Assembly: GCF_900182555.1 (NCBI RefSeq)
Contig: NZ_FXTH01000005.1
Coordinates: 186,001-250,000, forward strand
Reading direction: 5' to 3'
Source of the DNA: Fodinibius sediminis
GTDB taxonomy: Bacteria > Bacteroidota > Rhodothermia > Balneolales > Balneolaceae
DNA: 64,000 bases
This document shows, in pieces, positions 19,002 through 28,055 of this stretch. The stretch's first letter is position 1. Every line of letters begins with the position of its first letter. The notes under the pieces are model-generated. The model worked only from the letters and a program-made list of their open reading frames with translations. It had not been told where the DNA came from and did no database searches. The translations under genes were made by a program, and so were the position numbers.

Positions 19002-19066
19002 AATTCAAAAAACTTGTAGTCGCAGCGGGCAGACCCTTACTGCTTTCAACGTATTAGTTGGTGCTG

Positions 19067-20251
19067 TTAGTGTTTATTGATTGAATCTCCCAATCGCGGA
19101 TCATTAACAGGGATCATTTTCTCCTGTTTGAACTTGCGGAAGAATAATCCCATGAAGATGCCTCCCAATCCGACAAAACTGGTCAGGGTCATCCAGTTGA
19201 AGTGGAAGCCGTGGTGATCAAGTACCGGCATCACAATCCAGTATAACTCAACAAGATGAGAGGCCAGAATCAGCACGGAAATAGTTCCGACAATTTTGAA
19301 ATTCGACTTGGCACGCTTTGGAAGCAAGACCACAAAGGGAATAACAAAGCGTCCAAAGAGGTAAAAATAGGCTAAATACTCGTAGCCGCCGTTAAGACGT
19401 TCCAAAAACCAAACGGTCTCTTCAGGAATGTTGGCGTAATAAATAAGGAGAAACTGGCTGAATGCGATATAGGCGTAGAATACAGTGAACCCGAACAGCT
19501 GAACACCCAGGTCATAAATATGTCCTTTTTTGATGGTATTGGTAAGCAGGCCCTTTTTCCACAGAAAGAGCACCATCAGGATGAGTACTGCAAAAAGCAC
19601 CTGAAAACTCATGGCGAAGTAATAAACTCCGAAGATGGTGGAATACCAGTGAGGATCGAGACTCATCAACCAATCGAAAGAAGCGAAAGCGAGCGTAATG
19701 CCAAAAAGAAAGAGGCCGGGCCCGCTGGTTCTTCGAAGCAGGGTCTGAAGTCCCCAGTCACCGGTTTTGTCCATCTCTACCGATTTGGTGTACAGTCGGT
19801 AGCCGAGGAAGCTCCAAAGGGCAAAATAGATAACCTGCCGGATGATAAAAAAGCTGGTGTCAAGGTAAGGCGACTTGCCCTGCAGAACCGGGTCATGGGT
19901 TACCGCATCGGCGTGGGTCCAGTGATACAGTGAGTGCATGCCCAGGAGTACGGGAATCAGGAAAAGGCCCCATATCCAGAGGTTGGAGGAAATAGTTTCA
20001 GGGATACGCCGGATGGCAACACTCCAGTGCGAGCGAGTGAGATGCTGAATCAATACAAAGAATAAGCTGGCCAGGGCAATGCTGGAAAAGAAGGCAAAGT
20101 TAACCAGGTAGGAGAAGAAAAACTGGTCGTGTTCCAGGAAATATCCTATGCCACTGGCTATTAAACCTACTACACCCACTCCAAACAGCGATTTGGTGAC
20201 ATTAAGGTCTGAGGGAAACTCCAGCGTATCGGTTAATTTAGGCTTGCTCAT
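19067..20251 (-). CDS. actF: Alternative complex III subunit ActF
   Basis: An NrfD-like integral membrane protein, 394 aa with about ten helices, homologous to ActC but shorter. In ACIII it is the second quinol-site membrane subunit, with HWTHADAVTHDPVL and SFDWLMSLDPHWYS loops typical of this subunit. Menaquinol oxidation is shared with ActC. It follows actE by 48 nt in the operon. Confidence 0.92.
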   Translation of the reverse strand: MSKPKLTDTLEFPSDLNVTKSLFGVGVVGLIASGIGYFLEHDQFFFSYLVNFAFFSSIALASLFFVLIQHLTRSHWSVAIRRIPETISSNLWIWGLFLIPVLLGMHSLYHWTHADAVTHDPVLQGKSPYLDTSFFIIRQVIYFALWSFLGYRLYTKSVEMDKTGDWGLQTLLRRTSGPGLFLFGITLAFASFDWLMSLDPHWYSTIFGVYYFAMSFQVLFAVLILMVLFLWKKGLLTNTIKKGHIYDLGVQLFGFTVFYAYIAFSQFLLIYYANIPEETVWFLERLNGGYEYLAYFYLFGRFVIPFVVLLPKRAKSNFKIVGTISVLILASHLVELYWIVMPVLDHHGFHFNWMTLTSFVGLGGIFMGLFFRKFKQEKMIPVNDPRLGDSINKH

Positions 20252-20299
20252 AGATTAAACCAATCGTTTATAGACGTTATATACGTTATGTAATTTCAA

Positions 20300-21301
20300 T
20301 TATTCAGCGTTCTCGCTCAGCGATTTTATGTATTCAATGAGAGAATTAATATCGCTGTCACTCAGATGGTCATAGGGTACCATAGAGGGGGGGAACCCTT
20401 CAGCAATCTTAGCGGAAGGATTCACAATGGATTCACGCAGGTACTCCTCATCGGCGGTAACCGTGGATCCATCATCCAGTGTCCGTTCGGATCCGAATAG
20501 GTTTTGCCAGGTGGGACCAACCATCTTGGCTCCATCCGTGGAATGGCAGGCGTTACAGGCATTCTCTGCGGCAACGGTCTTTCCTCGCTCGGCCGAGACC
20601 TCGCCACCTGCATCCTGCTGTGACGCCGCTTGTTTTTCGGCTACCGCCTGCTGTTGCTTATACTCTTCCTGCAGGGAGGACAGGTCAACATCATATTGCT
20701 GAACGTTATCTTCCGTGGCGTTCTGGCTTTGCTGAAGTGCCCGAACATAAGACACAATCGCCCACCGGTCTCTAACAGGTATCTGTTGCGCATAAGAGGG
20801 CATGTTACGGATACCATTGGCAATTACAGAATAGAGATAACCGTCGTTAACCTCGCGCAGACGGTCAATGTGAAAGCTTGGGGCCGGTACATACCCATAG
20901 TTGTTGGCCATGATGATGCCCTGTCCGTCGCCTGCCAAGCCATGGCAGGGGGTGCAGAAGACTTCATAACGATCCTTGCCCCGGTATAAAAATGATTTTG
21001 TAAGTTTAACAGGTGCATCAGCAACAAAACTGCTGTCTGTATTTATCCCCTGGTAGTAGACCGTATCTTTTTTCAGATTTCCCCGGGCAACCGTCCCTTC
21101 CACCGGCTGACGCATAGCACGATTGTCGGCAAAGAATGCGTTGCGCTCCTGCGGCTCAAACCGCTCCTGCTGGTCCATGTCCATAATGGGATGGACCGGG
21201 GGCTTTTCTGAAATTTGTCCGCGACATGAGGAGAGGACCACTGGCAGAGCAATAGCCGCTAAATATAAATACTTGGTAGCTTTCATCGGATTATTAGGCA
21301 A
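20300..21301 (-). CDS. actE: Alternative complex III subunit ActE, unusual two-heme form
   Basis: A 333-aa lipoprotein (lipobox LSSC; the start at 21301 may be replaced by M6 at 21286). It carries two c-type heme sites: C116-T-P-C-H120, the usual ActE heme, and C249-N-A-C-H253 in a C-terminal domain joined by a Gln/Ala-rich linker (about residues 205-235). ActE as described is monoheme and about 200 aa, so the second domain is an addition. It closely resembles the cytochrome c domain of oxidase subunit II 3.5 kb away, down to PTWQ, DGSTVT and YLRESI. It probably extends the electron wire from ACIII to the oxidase. Confidence 0.9.
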   Translation of the reverse strand: MPNNPMKATKYLYLAAIALPVVLSSCRGQISEKPPVHPIMDMDQQERFEPQERNAFFADNRAMRQPVEGTVARGNLKKDTVYYQGINTDSSFVADAPVKLTKSFLYRGKDRYEVFCTPCHGLAGDGQGIIMANNYGYVPAPSFHIDRLREVNDGYLYSVIANGIRNMPSYAQQIPVRDRWAIVSYVRALQQSQNATEDNVQQYDVDLSSLQEEYKQQQAVAEKQAASQQDAGGEVSAERGKTVAAENACNACHSTDGAKMVGPTWQNLFGSERTLDDGSTVTADEEYLRESIVNPSAKIAEGFPPSMVPYDHLSDSDINSLIEYIKSLSENAE

Positions 21302-21321
21302 ACTAAAGATTGTTTTATGAT

Positions 21322-21870
21322 TTATTCCGAGTCGTAAACGGTTTCAATGTGTGTGGCTCCGCTATCCCGAAACAGCTTGGTAACTTTTTCTTCGGCAAAA
21401 AGGTCATCAGAAGCTTCGATACAGACGAAGAAACCGTCGTCGGTTGCCTTCTCAAAGCGATCAACACCAAAAAGCGGATTGTTCAAGCGGGGCAGTTTAT
21501 TCAGGAAGAGCATCCCGAACACGGTTGCACCGGCTGCAAGCAGTACCGTAAGTTCAAAGCCTATGGGCACATAAATGGGAATGTTGATAAAAGGTTTTCC
21601 ACTGATATTCATGGGATATTCATAGCCCATGACCCACACCATGAGGGTGACGGCCCCGATAAGGCCCGTCAGAGCCCCCCCGAGGACAATCCATCCCAGA
21701 GGCGATTCTTTAATGCCCATTGCTTTTTCCATTCCATGAATGGGAAAGGGGGCATAGGTATCAAAATCTTTGTATCCGGACTTTTTAACTGAAGTAGCCG
21801 CATCAACAAGCTCTTTGGGATTACGGAACTCAGCTAATACACCGTAAATATTGTTGTTTTCTGTTTCCAT
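21322..21870 (-). CDS. actD: Alternative complex III subunit ActD (DUF3341)
   Basis: 182 aa with a soluble N-terminal domain (VLAEFRNPKELVDAA) and two central membrane helices (about 60-80 and 98-120), the ActD pattern. It carries no cofactor and contacts ActC and ActB at the membrane surface. HGMEKAMG precedes the first helix, as in other members. It is 12 nt downstream of actC. Confidence 0.92.
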   Translation of the reverse strand: METENNNIYGVLAEFRNPKELVDAATSVKKSGYKDFDTYAPFPIHGMEKAMGIKESPLGWIVLGGALTGLIGAVTLMVWVMGYEYPMNISGKPFINIPIYVPIGFELTVLLAAGATVFGMLFLNKLPRLNNPLFGVDRFEKATDDGFFVCIEASDDLFAEEKVTKLFRDSGATHIETVYDSE

Positions 21871-21882
21871 GGTTATTTGTCG

Positions 21883-23313
21883 CTAAACAGTTTGCTCTTG
21901 TTGTACTACTGCAGGTTCAGTTTTGGTTAGGTCAAAATCATTATCTTCATCGTAATTATGCGGGTCGGCCTGCGGCATCACTCCCTTGACCTCTGCAATG
22001 GCTACCATGGGCAGGAAGCGCAGGAAAAGGAGGAAGAAGGTGAAAAAGAGTCCGAAGGTTCCTATGTATGTCAGAATGTCCCATAACGTGGGTGAATAGT
22101 AATCCCATGCAGAGGGCATGAAGTCGGTGGCCAGTGAAGCAACCGAAATCATAAAACGTTCGAACCACATGCCGATGTTTACGATAATGGAGATCACAAA
22201 GGTGATGGCCACATTGCGCCGAATCTTTTTAAACCACAAGAACTGCGGCGTGACCACGTTACAAAACATCAAAATCCAGAAACCCCAGGCGTAGGGACCT
22301 ACCACATAGAGCCAGAAAATGCCCTGTTCATAGATATAGCCACTGTACCAGGCTACAAAGCCTTCCATCAGGTAGGCAAAGGCCACCAGGTTACCGGTGA
22401 TCATCATCACCAGGTTCATTTTTTCCATAATGTCGATATTCATGATGTCCTCAAGCCCGTAGATCTTGCGTGCAATCAGCATGAGGGTCAATACCATGGC
22501 AAAACCGGAATAAATAGCACCGGCAACAAAATAGGGTGGGAATATGGTGCTGTGCCAGCCTGGGATAACGGAAACAGCAAAGTCAAAAGATACGATGGTG
22601 TGCACAGAAAGTACCAGCGGAGTTGCAAGGCCGGCCAGTATCATATAAGCTTTCTCATAATTCCACCAGTTGCGGAAACTGCCGGTCCAGCCCAGCGAAG
22701 CGATGCCATAAGAGATTTTGGCCGCTTTGCTCTTGGCCTTGTCGCGCAGGGTGGCAAAGTCGGGAATGAGACCTACATACCAGAACAGCAGTGAAACCGT
22801 GAAATAGGTACTTACTGCAAAAACGTCCCACAGCAGCGGGCTTGAGAAGTTGGGCCAGGCAGCCATCTGGTTGGGAATGGGGAAAACCCAGTAGATTACC
22901 CAGATACGGCCTACGTGGATAGCCGGGAAAATACCGGCACACATTACGGCAAAAATCGTCATCGCTTCGGCAAACCTGTTGATAGCCGTTCGCCATCCCT
23001 GCCTGAAAAGGAATAGAATAGCAGAGATAAGCGTACCGGCGTGACCAATACCGACCCACCAGACAAAGTTAATGATGGCCCAGCCCCATCCTGCAGGGTT
23101 GTTCAGTCCCCAGATGCCGGTCCCATCCCAAATGAGATAGCCGATAGCTCCAAGGAGAACAATAAGAAGGATGTTGGCAAGTCCAAATGCCAGGTACCAC
23201 AATTTAGGGGTAGGAGAAAGAGGCGTCTTAGTAATAAGATCGGTAATACTCCCAAAGGTATGGTCACCTTTTACAAGTTTTGGCTCTGGTACGTATTGAT
23301 AATCTGTGCTCAT
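21883..23313 (-). CDS. actC: Alternative complex III subunit ActC (NrfD family)
   Basis: 476 aa with about ten membrane helices; the main quinol-binding membrane subunit. NrfD-family features are present, including [22 protein letters not shown], and the histidine in that segment sits where quinol is bound in ACIII structures. It passes electrons to the iron-sulfur clusters of ActB. It is 17 nt downstream of actB. Confidence 0.95.
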   Translation of the reverse strand: MSTDYQYVPEPKLVKGDHTFGSITDLITKTPLSPTPKLWYLAFGLANILLIVLLGAIGYLIWDGTGIWGLNNPAGWGWAIINFVWWVGIGHAGTLISAILFLFRQGWRTAINRFAEAMTIFAVMCAGIFPAIHVGRIWVIYWVFPIPNQMAAWPNFSSPLLWDVFAVSTYFTVSLLFWYVGLIPDFATLRDKAKSKAAKISYGIASLGWTGSFRNWWNYEKAYMILAGLATPLVLSVHTIVSFDFAVSVIPGWHSTIFPPYFVAGAIYSGFAMVLTLMLIARKIYGLEDIMNIDIMEKMNLVMMITGNLVAFAYLMEGFVAWYSGYIYEQGIFWLYVVGPYAWGFWILMFCNVVTPQFLWFKKIRRNVAITFVISIIVNIGMWFERFMISVASLATDFMPSAWDYYSPTLWDILTYIGTFGLFFTFFLLFLRFLPMVAIAEVKGVMPQADPHNYDEDNDFDLTKTEPAVVQQEQTV

Positions 23314-23330
23314 CGTAAAATTATTGAAAA

Positions 23331-26300
23331 TTAGGCCAATTTGGGATTGGGATTACGAATTTGGGCAAGATACGACGTTCGGGGACGCGTATTAACCTCT
23401 TCAAGTAGCAGGTAGTTGCGGTTATTTCTCTTGGTCTGAACAACCTGGCTGTCGGGATCGGTAAGATCGCCGAAATAGATGGCGTCTGCAGGACAGGCTT
23501 GCTGACAGGCCGTTTCTACCGAGCCGTCGACGGGCTTTTTACTCTGCCCGTTCGTTGCAATGCTTCGCTGAATCTTGGCGCGATTTACACGCTGCACGCA
23601 GTACGTGCATTTTTCCATCACCCCGCGGAAGCGGACGGTTACTTCCGGATTCATGGCCATCTGTACAATCTCCGGATCGTCGCCGCTGGTCAAAAATTCC
23701 TTGGTATAATTGAAGAAGTTGAATCGACGGACCTTGTACGGGCAGTTGTTGGCGCAGTAACGGGTTCCGATACAGCGATTGTAGGTCATCTGGTTCATGC
23801 CATCATCACTGTGAGTGGTTGCTGCAACCGGGCAGACCTGCTCGCAGGGGGCCAGTTCACAGTGCATGCAGGGCACCGGCTGGTGAAGAGCCTTGGGATC
23901 GTTGACATCACCGTCGAAATAGCGGTCATTACGTATCCAGTGCATTTCACGGCCCCGGCTTACCTCGCGCTTCCCGATGACGGGAATATTGTTCTCCGCA
24001 TTACAGGCCATGGTGCAGACCCCGCAGCCCGTACAGGCATTCAGGTCGATGGTCATACCCCATTGCGGCTCCTCCTCGGGATATTCCTGTTCATCGATGG
24101 CATCAAAAATGGATAGCGGGTCGCTGTCACCGGTTGTTTCCTCGGCATAGGCGACGCCCGGCATTTCAGCATCGTATGAAGATTCATAAGTTGAGAAGTC
24201 AGGATTCTCTCGGTACTCCTGCAAGGTAGCATAGCGAAGGAGTGAGCGGCCTTCCATGGTGTTGTGGTCCTGGGTACAGGCAATTTCATACATTTTACCT
24301 GTCTTCTCCACGGAAATACCGTCTGCAAAATGCATGTTGTTTGTCGTGCGGAGGGGATATGTGTCAACCCCCATCTTATTGGCAACACGTCCAAATCCTT
24401 CGCGTCCGTACCCGACGGTGACGGTAATGCTGTCATCGGCATGGCCGGGCTGAACCCAGGCTGGAATTTCAATCGTGGTGCCGTCGACAGTTACGGATAG
24501 CACTTCTACTTCCGATTCCCCCAGTCCCGCCGCTTTGATACCAAGTTCGTCAGCAGTTTTCTTGCTCATCAGCGCCACATTGTCCCAGGTAATCTTGGTC
24601 ATGGGCTTGGGCAACTCCTGAAGCCAGCCGTTATTGGCATAACGACCGTCAAAGACGGTGGAGTCGGCCCGAATGACAAGCTCCAGGCCCTCAGAGGGAC
24701 TGGCATTGCTGGCAAAGTCAGCCGCAGCCGTATTAAAATCATTTGAAATGCTTACTGAAACAACGGGAAAGGTTTCATTGCCGGCTATCCCATCGTGGAG
24801 GGCCTGTTTCCATTCAGACTGAAAGTCGGAGGAATAATAGGCCTGCCAGGTCTGCTGTACGAGCTCATAGCCGTCACTCTGCTGGCCGGTTAGGATGGTA
24901 TCTAAAAATTCAATTTCACTGATCCCCGAATACAGCGGCTCAATTTGAGGCTGGATGATGGAAGGTGTCCCGGTATAGGAGGAACCATCGCCCCATGCCT
25001 CCAGGAAGTGGGCACGGTTGAGGTGCCAGTTCGCCAGTTTCGAGGTTTCATCATAATAATCGGAGAGATGGATAACCTGACCTGCCTGCGAAAGGGCATC
25101 GGCAAAATTCAAGTCGGCCGGCGCCGTAAACGCTGGGTTGGTGCCAACCAGAACGACCGTATCAATAGTTCCGTTATTTAGCTCTTCGACCAGGTTGACG
25201 AATGCCTCCTGGTCATTTTGATCGCTGAAATGCGGAACTTCATGATAGGTAACGGATTGTCCGGTATTGCCGAGGGCGGTATTGATGGCCGCCACTGTAG
25301 CATGCAGTTCCGGCTGGTGATCGCGGCCCACGGTGAGAACCGACTCTCCGCGATTTTCAAGAAGTTCCTCTGCCAGGACGGGAATCCATTCGTGATCAGA
25401 AAATCTGTTACTGACACCGCTGAACGCCGAGAGTCCGCTGACAGAATTGGATAACTCGGCAGCAAGGGCATATATAAAGAGGCCGATATCGCCTGATTTG
25501 AGGCGCAGGCGGTTATCGGCATTGGATCCGGTCAGTGAGAAGGTGCTTTCAATGGCATAAAAGCGCGACATGCCGTCTTCGGGCGATTCAATATCGCGCC
25601 CTTCTGTAAATCGGCGGGTGTTTTCCACGCTGTTCTTGTCCGCAGCCGGGTTTAGGAAGTCATCATCAAAAGCGACAATGACATTGGCCTGGTCAAACTG
25701 ATTAAAGGTGCGCAAGCGCTGGTCGAACGCAATATTGGCTCCCTCGAGGGCATTGTCTTCCCCGAAAGGCTCATAAGTGACCCACTGAGCATTTGGGAAC
25801 TGGCTAAGAGCCTCTTCCCGCAGCTTATTAAAGGTGGGGGAAGAGTTCGCTTCCGAGATGAAGGCAACATTCTGTTCGGTGTCAGAAAAATGATTGCTGC
25901 AAAATTTGGTAAAAGCACTGACCGAGGAGCGTTCCCCATCCTTTCGTACGTACCGGGAACGATCGGGATCATACATATTCAGTATCGATGCCTGCCCGAA
26001 AATGCTGGTATTGCCGCTACTGGCCGGGTGTAAATGATTTCCTTCTATCTTACCCGGACGTCCTTCATGGTTTTCAACGACAATGCCGGTCAAGGCATCC
26101 TGAAACGGCATGGCGGAAGCGTAATACAACGGTTTCCCGGGGGTCACCTCTTCCGGCATGTCGGAGTACGGCATGATCTTCTGAACGGGGCGCCGACATG
26201 CTGCAAAGCCAGCCAGGGCAATAGAAGCCCCCATCACGCGCAGGAAGCTGCGCCGCGATACCTGGTCGTTGAGTTCAGTAGCATTTTCGGGAAATTCGCG

Positions 26301-26384
26301 CTCGACGAACTTTTGGTACTCCTCATTTTTTGCAAGTTCGCCCAGGCTTTTCCAGTAATTGGGACTTTTGACTTCTTCGCTCAT
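23331..26384 (-). CDS. actB: Alternative complex III iron-sulfur subunit ActB
   Basis: 1017 aa. A Tat-like signal ([10 protein letters not shown] at about 44-53) leads to a molybdopterin-oxidoreductase-like domain (about 60-750) that in ACIII has lost its metal cofactor. The C-terminal ferredoxin-like domain (about 770-1000) has cysteine sets for four clusters: [37 protein letters not shown] and KCTYC...CQQAC. It sits on the periplasmic face and relays electrons from ActC to the cytochromes. The usual ActB length is about 1000 aa, so it is intact. Confidence 0.95.
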   Translation of the reverse strand: MSEEVKSPNYWKSLGELAKNEEYQKFVEREFPENATELNDQVSRRSFLRVMGASIALAGFAACRRPVQKIMPYSDMPEEVTPGKPLYYASAMPFQDALTGIVVENHEGRPGKIEGNHLHPASSGNTSIFGQASILNMYDPDRSRYVRKDGERSSVSAFTKFCSNHFSDTEQNVAFISEANSSPTFNKLREEALSQFPNAQWVTYEPFGEDNALEGANIAFDQRLRTFNQFDQANVIVAFDDDFLNPAADKNSVENTRRFTEGRDIESPEDGMSRFYAIESTFSLTGSNADNRLRLKSGDIGLFIYALAAELSNSVSGLSAFSGVSNRFSDHEWIPVLAEELLENRGESVLTVGRDHQPELHATVAAINTALGNTGQSVTYHEVPHFSDQNDQEAFVNLVEELNNGTIDTVVLVGTNPAFTAPADLNFADALSQAGQVIHLSDYYDETSKLANWHLNRAHFLEAWGDGSSYTGTPSIIQPQIEPLYSGISEIEFLDTILTGQQSDGYELVQQTWQAYYSSDFQSEWKQALHDGIAGNETFPVVSVSISNDFNTAAADFASNASPSEGLELVIRADSTVFDGRYANNGWLQELPKPMTKITWDNVALMSKKTADELGIKAAGLGESEVEVLSVTVDGTTIEIPAWVQPGHADDSITVTVGYGREGFGRVANKMGVDTYPLRTTNNMHFADGISVEKTGKMYEIACTQDHNTMEGRSLLRYATLQEYRENPDFSTYESSYDAEMPGVAYAEETTGDSDPLSIFDAIDEQEYPEEEPQWGMTIDLNACTGCGVCTMACNAENNIPVIGKREVSRGREMHWIRNDRYFDGDVNDPKALHQPVPCMHCELAPCEQVCPVAATTHSDDGMNQMTYNRCIGTRYCANNCPYKVRRFNFFNYTKEFLTSGDDPEIVQMAMNPEVTVRFRGVMEKCTYCVQRVNRAKIQRSIATNGQSKKPVDGSVETACQQACPADAIYFGDLTDPDSQVVQTKRNNRNYLLLEEVNTRPRTSYLAQIRNPNPKLA

Positions 26385-26433
26385 TCGGTTACGATTGCGT
26401 TAATTCAAGTTCGTTCGGTTTTATTATACCTTA

Positions 26434-27081
26434 TTAATAGTGACAGCTTTGACAATTGGTCGGAGGATTGATGTTTTTCTCTGAAACCAACTCAAGCCCC
26501 TTTTCGATCTGGTTCTCAATGTCATAGCCCATGGTCGTTACTTCTTCAACAGGGCGTACGAACTGTTCGGGGTTCCGGTGACAATCGAGGCACCAGCTCA
26601 TGCTGAGAGGTTCAATCTGCTGAACAACATCCATTTTGTCTACGCGTCCGTGGCAGCTTTCACAGCCTACTCCAACGTTTACGTGGGCCGCGTGATTGAA
26701 ATAAGCATAATCAGGAAGGTTGTGCACCCGGATCCACTCGATAGGCTCTCCGGATTCCCAGCTTTCACGAATTTTTTTAATTTCTTCTGGTTTTTTTGAA
26801 TCAATCTGAGCATGGCAGTTCATGCATGTTTCGGTGGCAGGGACATTGGCATGCTTCGAATCGAAAGTATTGGTGTGGCAATACTCGCAATCAATATCGA
26901 GTTCGCCGGCATGAAACTTATGACTGTACTGAATTGGTTGCTCCGGGGCATAGCCAACATCTGTATACTCCGGGGAAAAATAATACCAGACACCGGCTAC
27001 GGTTGCGGTTGCAAAAATGATGAGCCCAAGCAATAGTTGGCGCGGAACTTCGTTTGCCCATTTAGGAAAAATCTGAGCCAT
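26434..27081 (-). CDS. actA: Alternative complex III pentaheme cytochrome c ActA
   Basis: 215 aa with one N-terminal membrane anchor (about 14-34) and five CxxCH heme sites: CEYCH, CMNCH, CESCH, CLDCH and CQSCH. It is the first gene of the minus-strand act-cox operon and the electron hub of ACIII, passing electrons from ActB to ActE or straight to the oxidase. Several free His residues in the HKFHAGE and FNHAAHV stretches could be the distal ligands. It starts 49 nt before actB. Confidence 0.95.
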   Translation of the reverse strand: MAQIFPKWANEVPRQLLLGLIIFATATVAGVWYYFSPEYTDVGYAPEQPIQYSHKFHAGELDIDCEYCHTNTFDSKHANVPATETCMNCHAQIDSKKPEEIKKIRESWESGEPIEWIRVHNLPDYAYFNHAAHVNVGVGCESCHGRVDKMDVVQQIEPLSMSWCLDCHRNPEQFVRPVEEVTTMGYDIENQIEKGLELVSEKNINPPTNCQSCHY

Positions 27082-27448
27082 AGGTCACATGTAATTTAGC
27101 GTTGCTTATTTGGCAAATGTTCGTAACAAAAGTTTCGGCATGAAGGTATGGAAAATCCAAGTCTTTTAGAACCCGCAAAAATACCTTCGCCTATATTTAA
27201 ATCTATTCTAAATAGAGGGACGGGGCGCTTTTGCGCCGTTCCCAAAATAGGGGCTAATATAAAATCAATTTTTCAAAAATGCTTAACCAAAAGGCCGACT
27301 TGTTTGCATAACCGCTGTAATATTGACAGGCGACGAACCTGCTCCTGATGCAGGGGGCGCCCACAAAAACTTGTGAAACAGACTCTAATTATAGTGCTAT
27401 TCTTTGTACCTTGGGTTTTTCGAAAAATTAATCTGACCTCTTGTATTG
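27082..27448. other. Divergent intergenic region with leader of the act-cox operon
   Basis: A 367-nt region between actA (minus) and the DUF420 gene (plus). It holds a minus-strand TATTTTTG (27176-27183), an exact TAnnTTTG box that would give an 85-90-nt leader, but I see no -33 partner. A GC-rich imperfect hairpin around 27213-27240 (GCGC-TTTT-GCGC core) is further upstream. On the plus side TTTG at 27403-27406 follows TATTC with a spacing one base too long. I recognise no riboswitch. Confidence 0.4.
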
Positions 27449-28012
27449 ATGAGTCCCGACGAACCGTTTACGCTTGACCTGTTAAAAGATATCAGCATCT
27501 CCAAAGCCATCGGGGTTATACTACTGATAAGTGGCACGGCCCTCGGCTTTTTATTCTGGCTGATCTATTTCAAGGGGGGAGCGGATTACACCTCCGGCCT
27601 GGTCACCAGCCTCCCGGCACTGAATGCCCTGCTGAACAGTGCAAGTACCATTCTTTTGCTGTTTGGATATCAGGCTATCAGGCAAAGGAAGTTCAGCCGG
27701 CATATGAAGTTTAATCTGACGGCTTTCATAACTTCCACTTTCTTTCTGATCAGTTATGTGATCTATCACTATTTTCATGGCAGCACCCCTTTTACAGGTG
27801 AAGGGATTATACGGCCGTTCTATTTTTTTATACTGATCTCTCATATCATCCTTTCCGCCCTGGTTATGCCGTTGATATTGACCAGTTTTTACCTGGCGTT
27901 TTCTGGAAAGCTGAAGCTGCACCGAAAGGTTTCCAAAGTTACCCTGCCGGTATGGCTTTATGTGTCGGTGACGGGCGTGATGATCTTCTTTTTGCTCCGG
28001 GCATACCAATAG
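27449..28012 (+). CDS. DUF420 membrane protein (YozB/CtaM-like)
   Basis: 187 aa with five hydrophobic helices. Histidines are spread through the helices (KFSRHMKFN, YHYFHGS, ISHIIL, LHRKVSK), as in the DUF420 family. Some members (CtaM of Staphylococcus) are needed to mature heme-A-containing oxidases. The start was set at ATG 27449, next to a TTG at 27446. Its position divergent from the act-cox operon supports an oxidase assembly role, by inference. Confidence 0.82.
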   Translation: MSPDEPFTLDLLKDISISKAIGVILLISGTALGFLFWLIYFKGGADYTSGLVTSLPALNALLNSASTILLLFGYQAIRQRKFSRHMKFNLTAFITSTFFLISYVIYHYFHGSTPFTGEGIIRPFYFFILISHIILSALVMPLILTSFYLAFSGKLKLHRKVSKVTLPVWLYVSVTGVMIFFLLRAYQ

Positions 28013-28055
28013 ATTCCGGAAGTTTCGGAGGGGAGTACGGCAGTGGTCTTAGGGG

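Noticed and set aside
27300-27370. Cobalamin or other riboswitch (GACAGGCGACGAACCTGC region)
   Set aside because: The segment has a short inverted repeat but lacks the conserved B12-box and other core elements.
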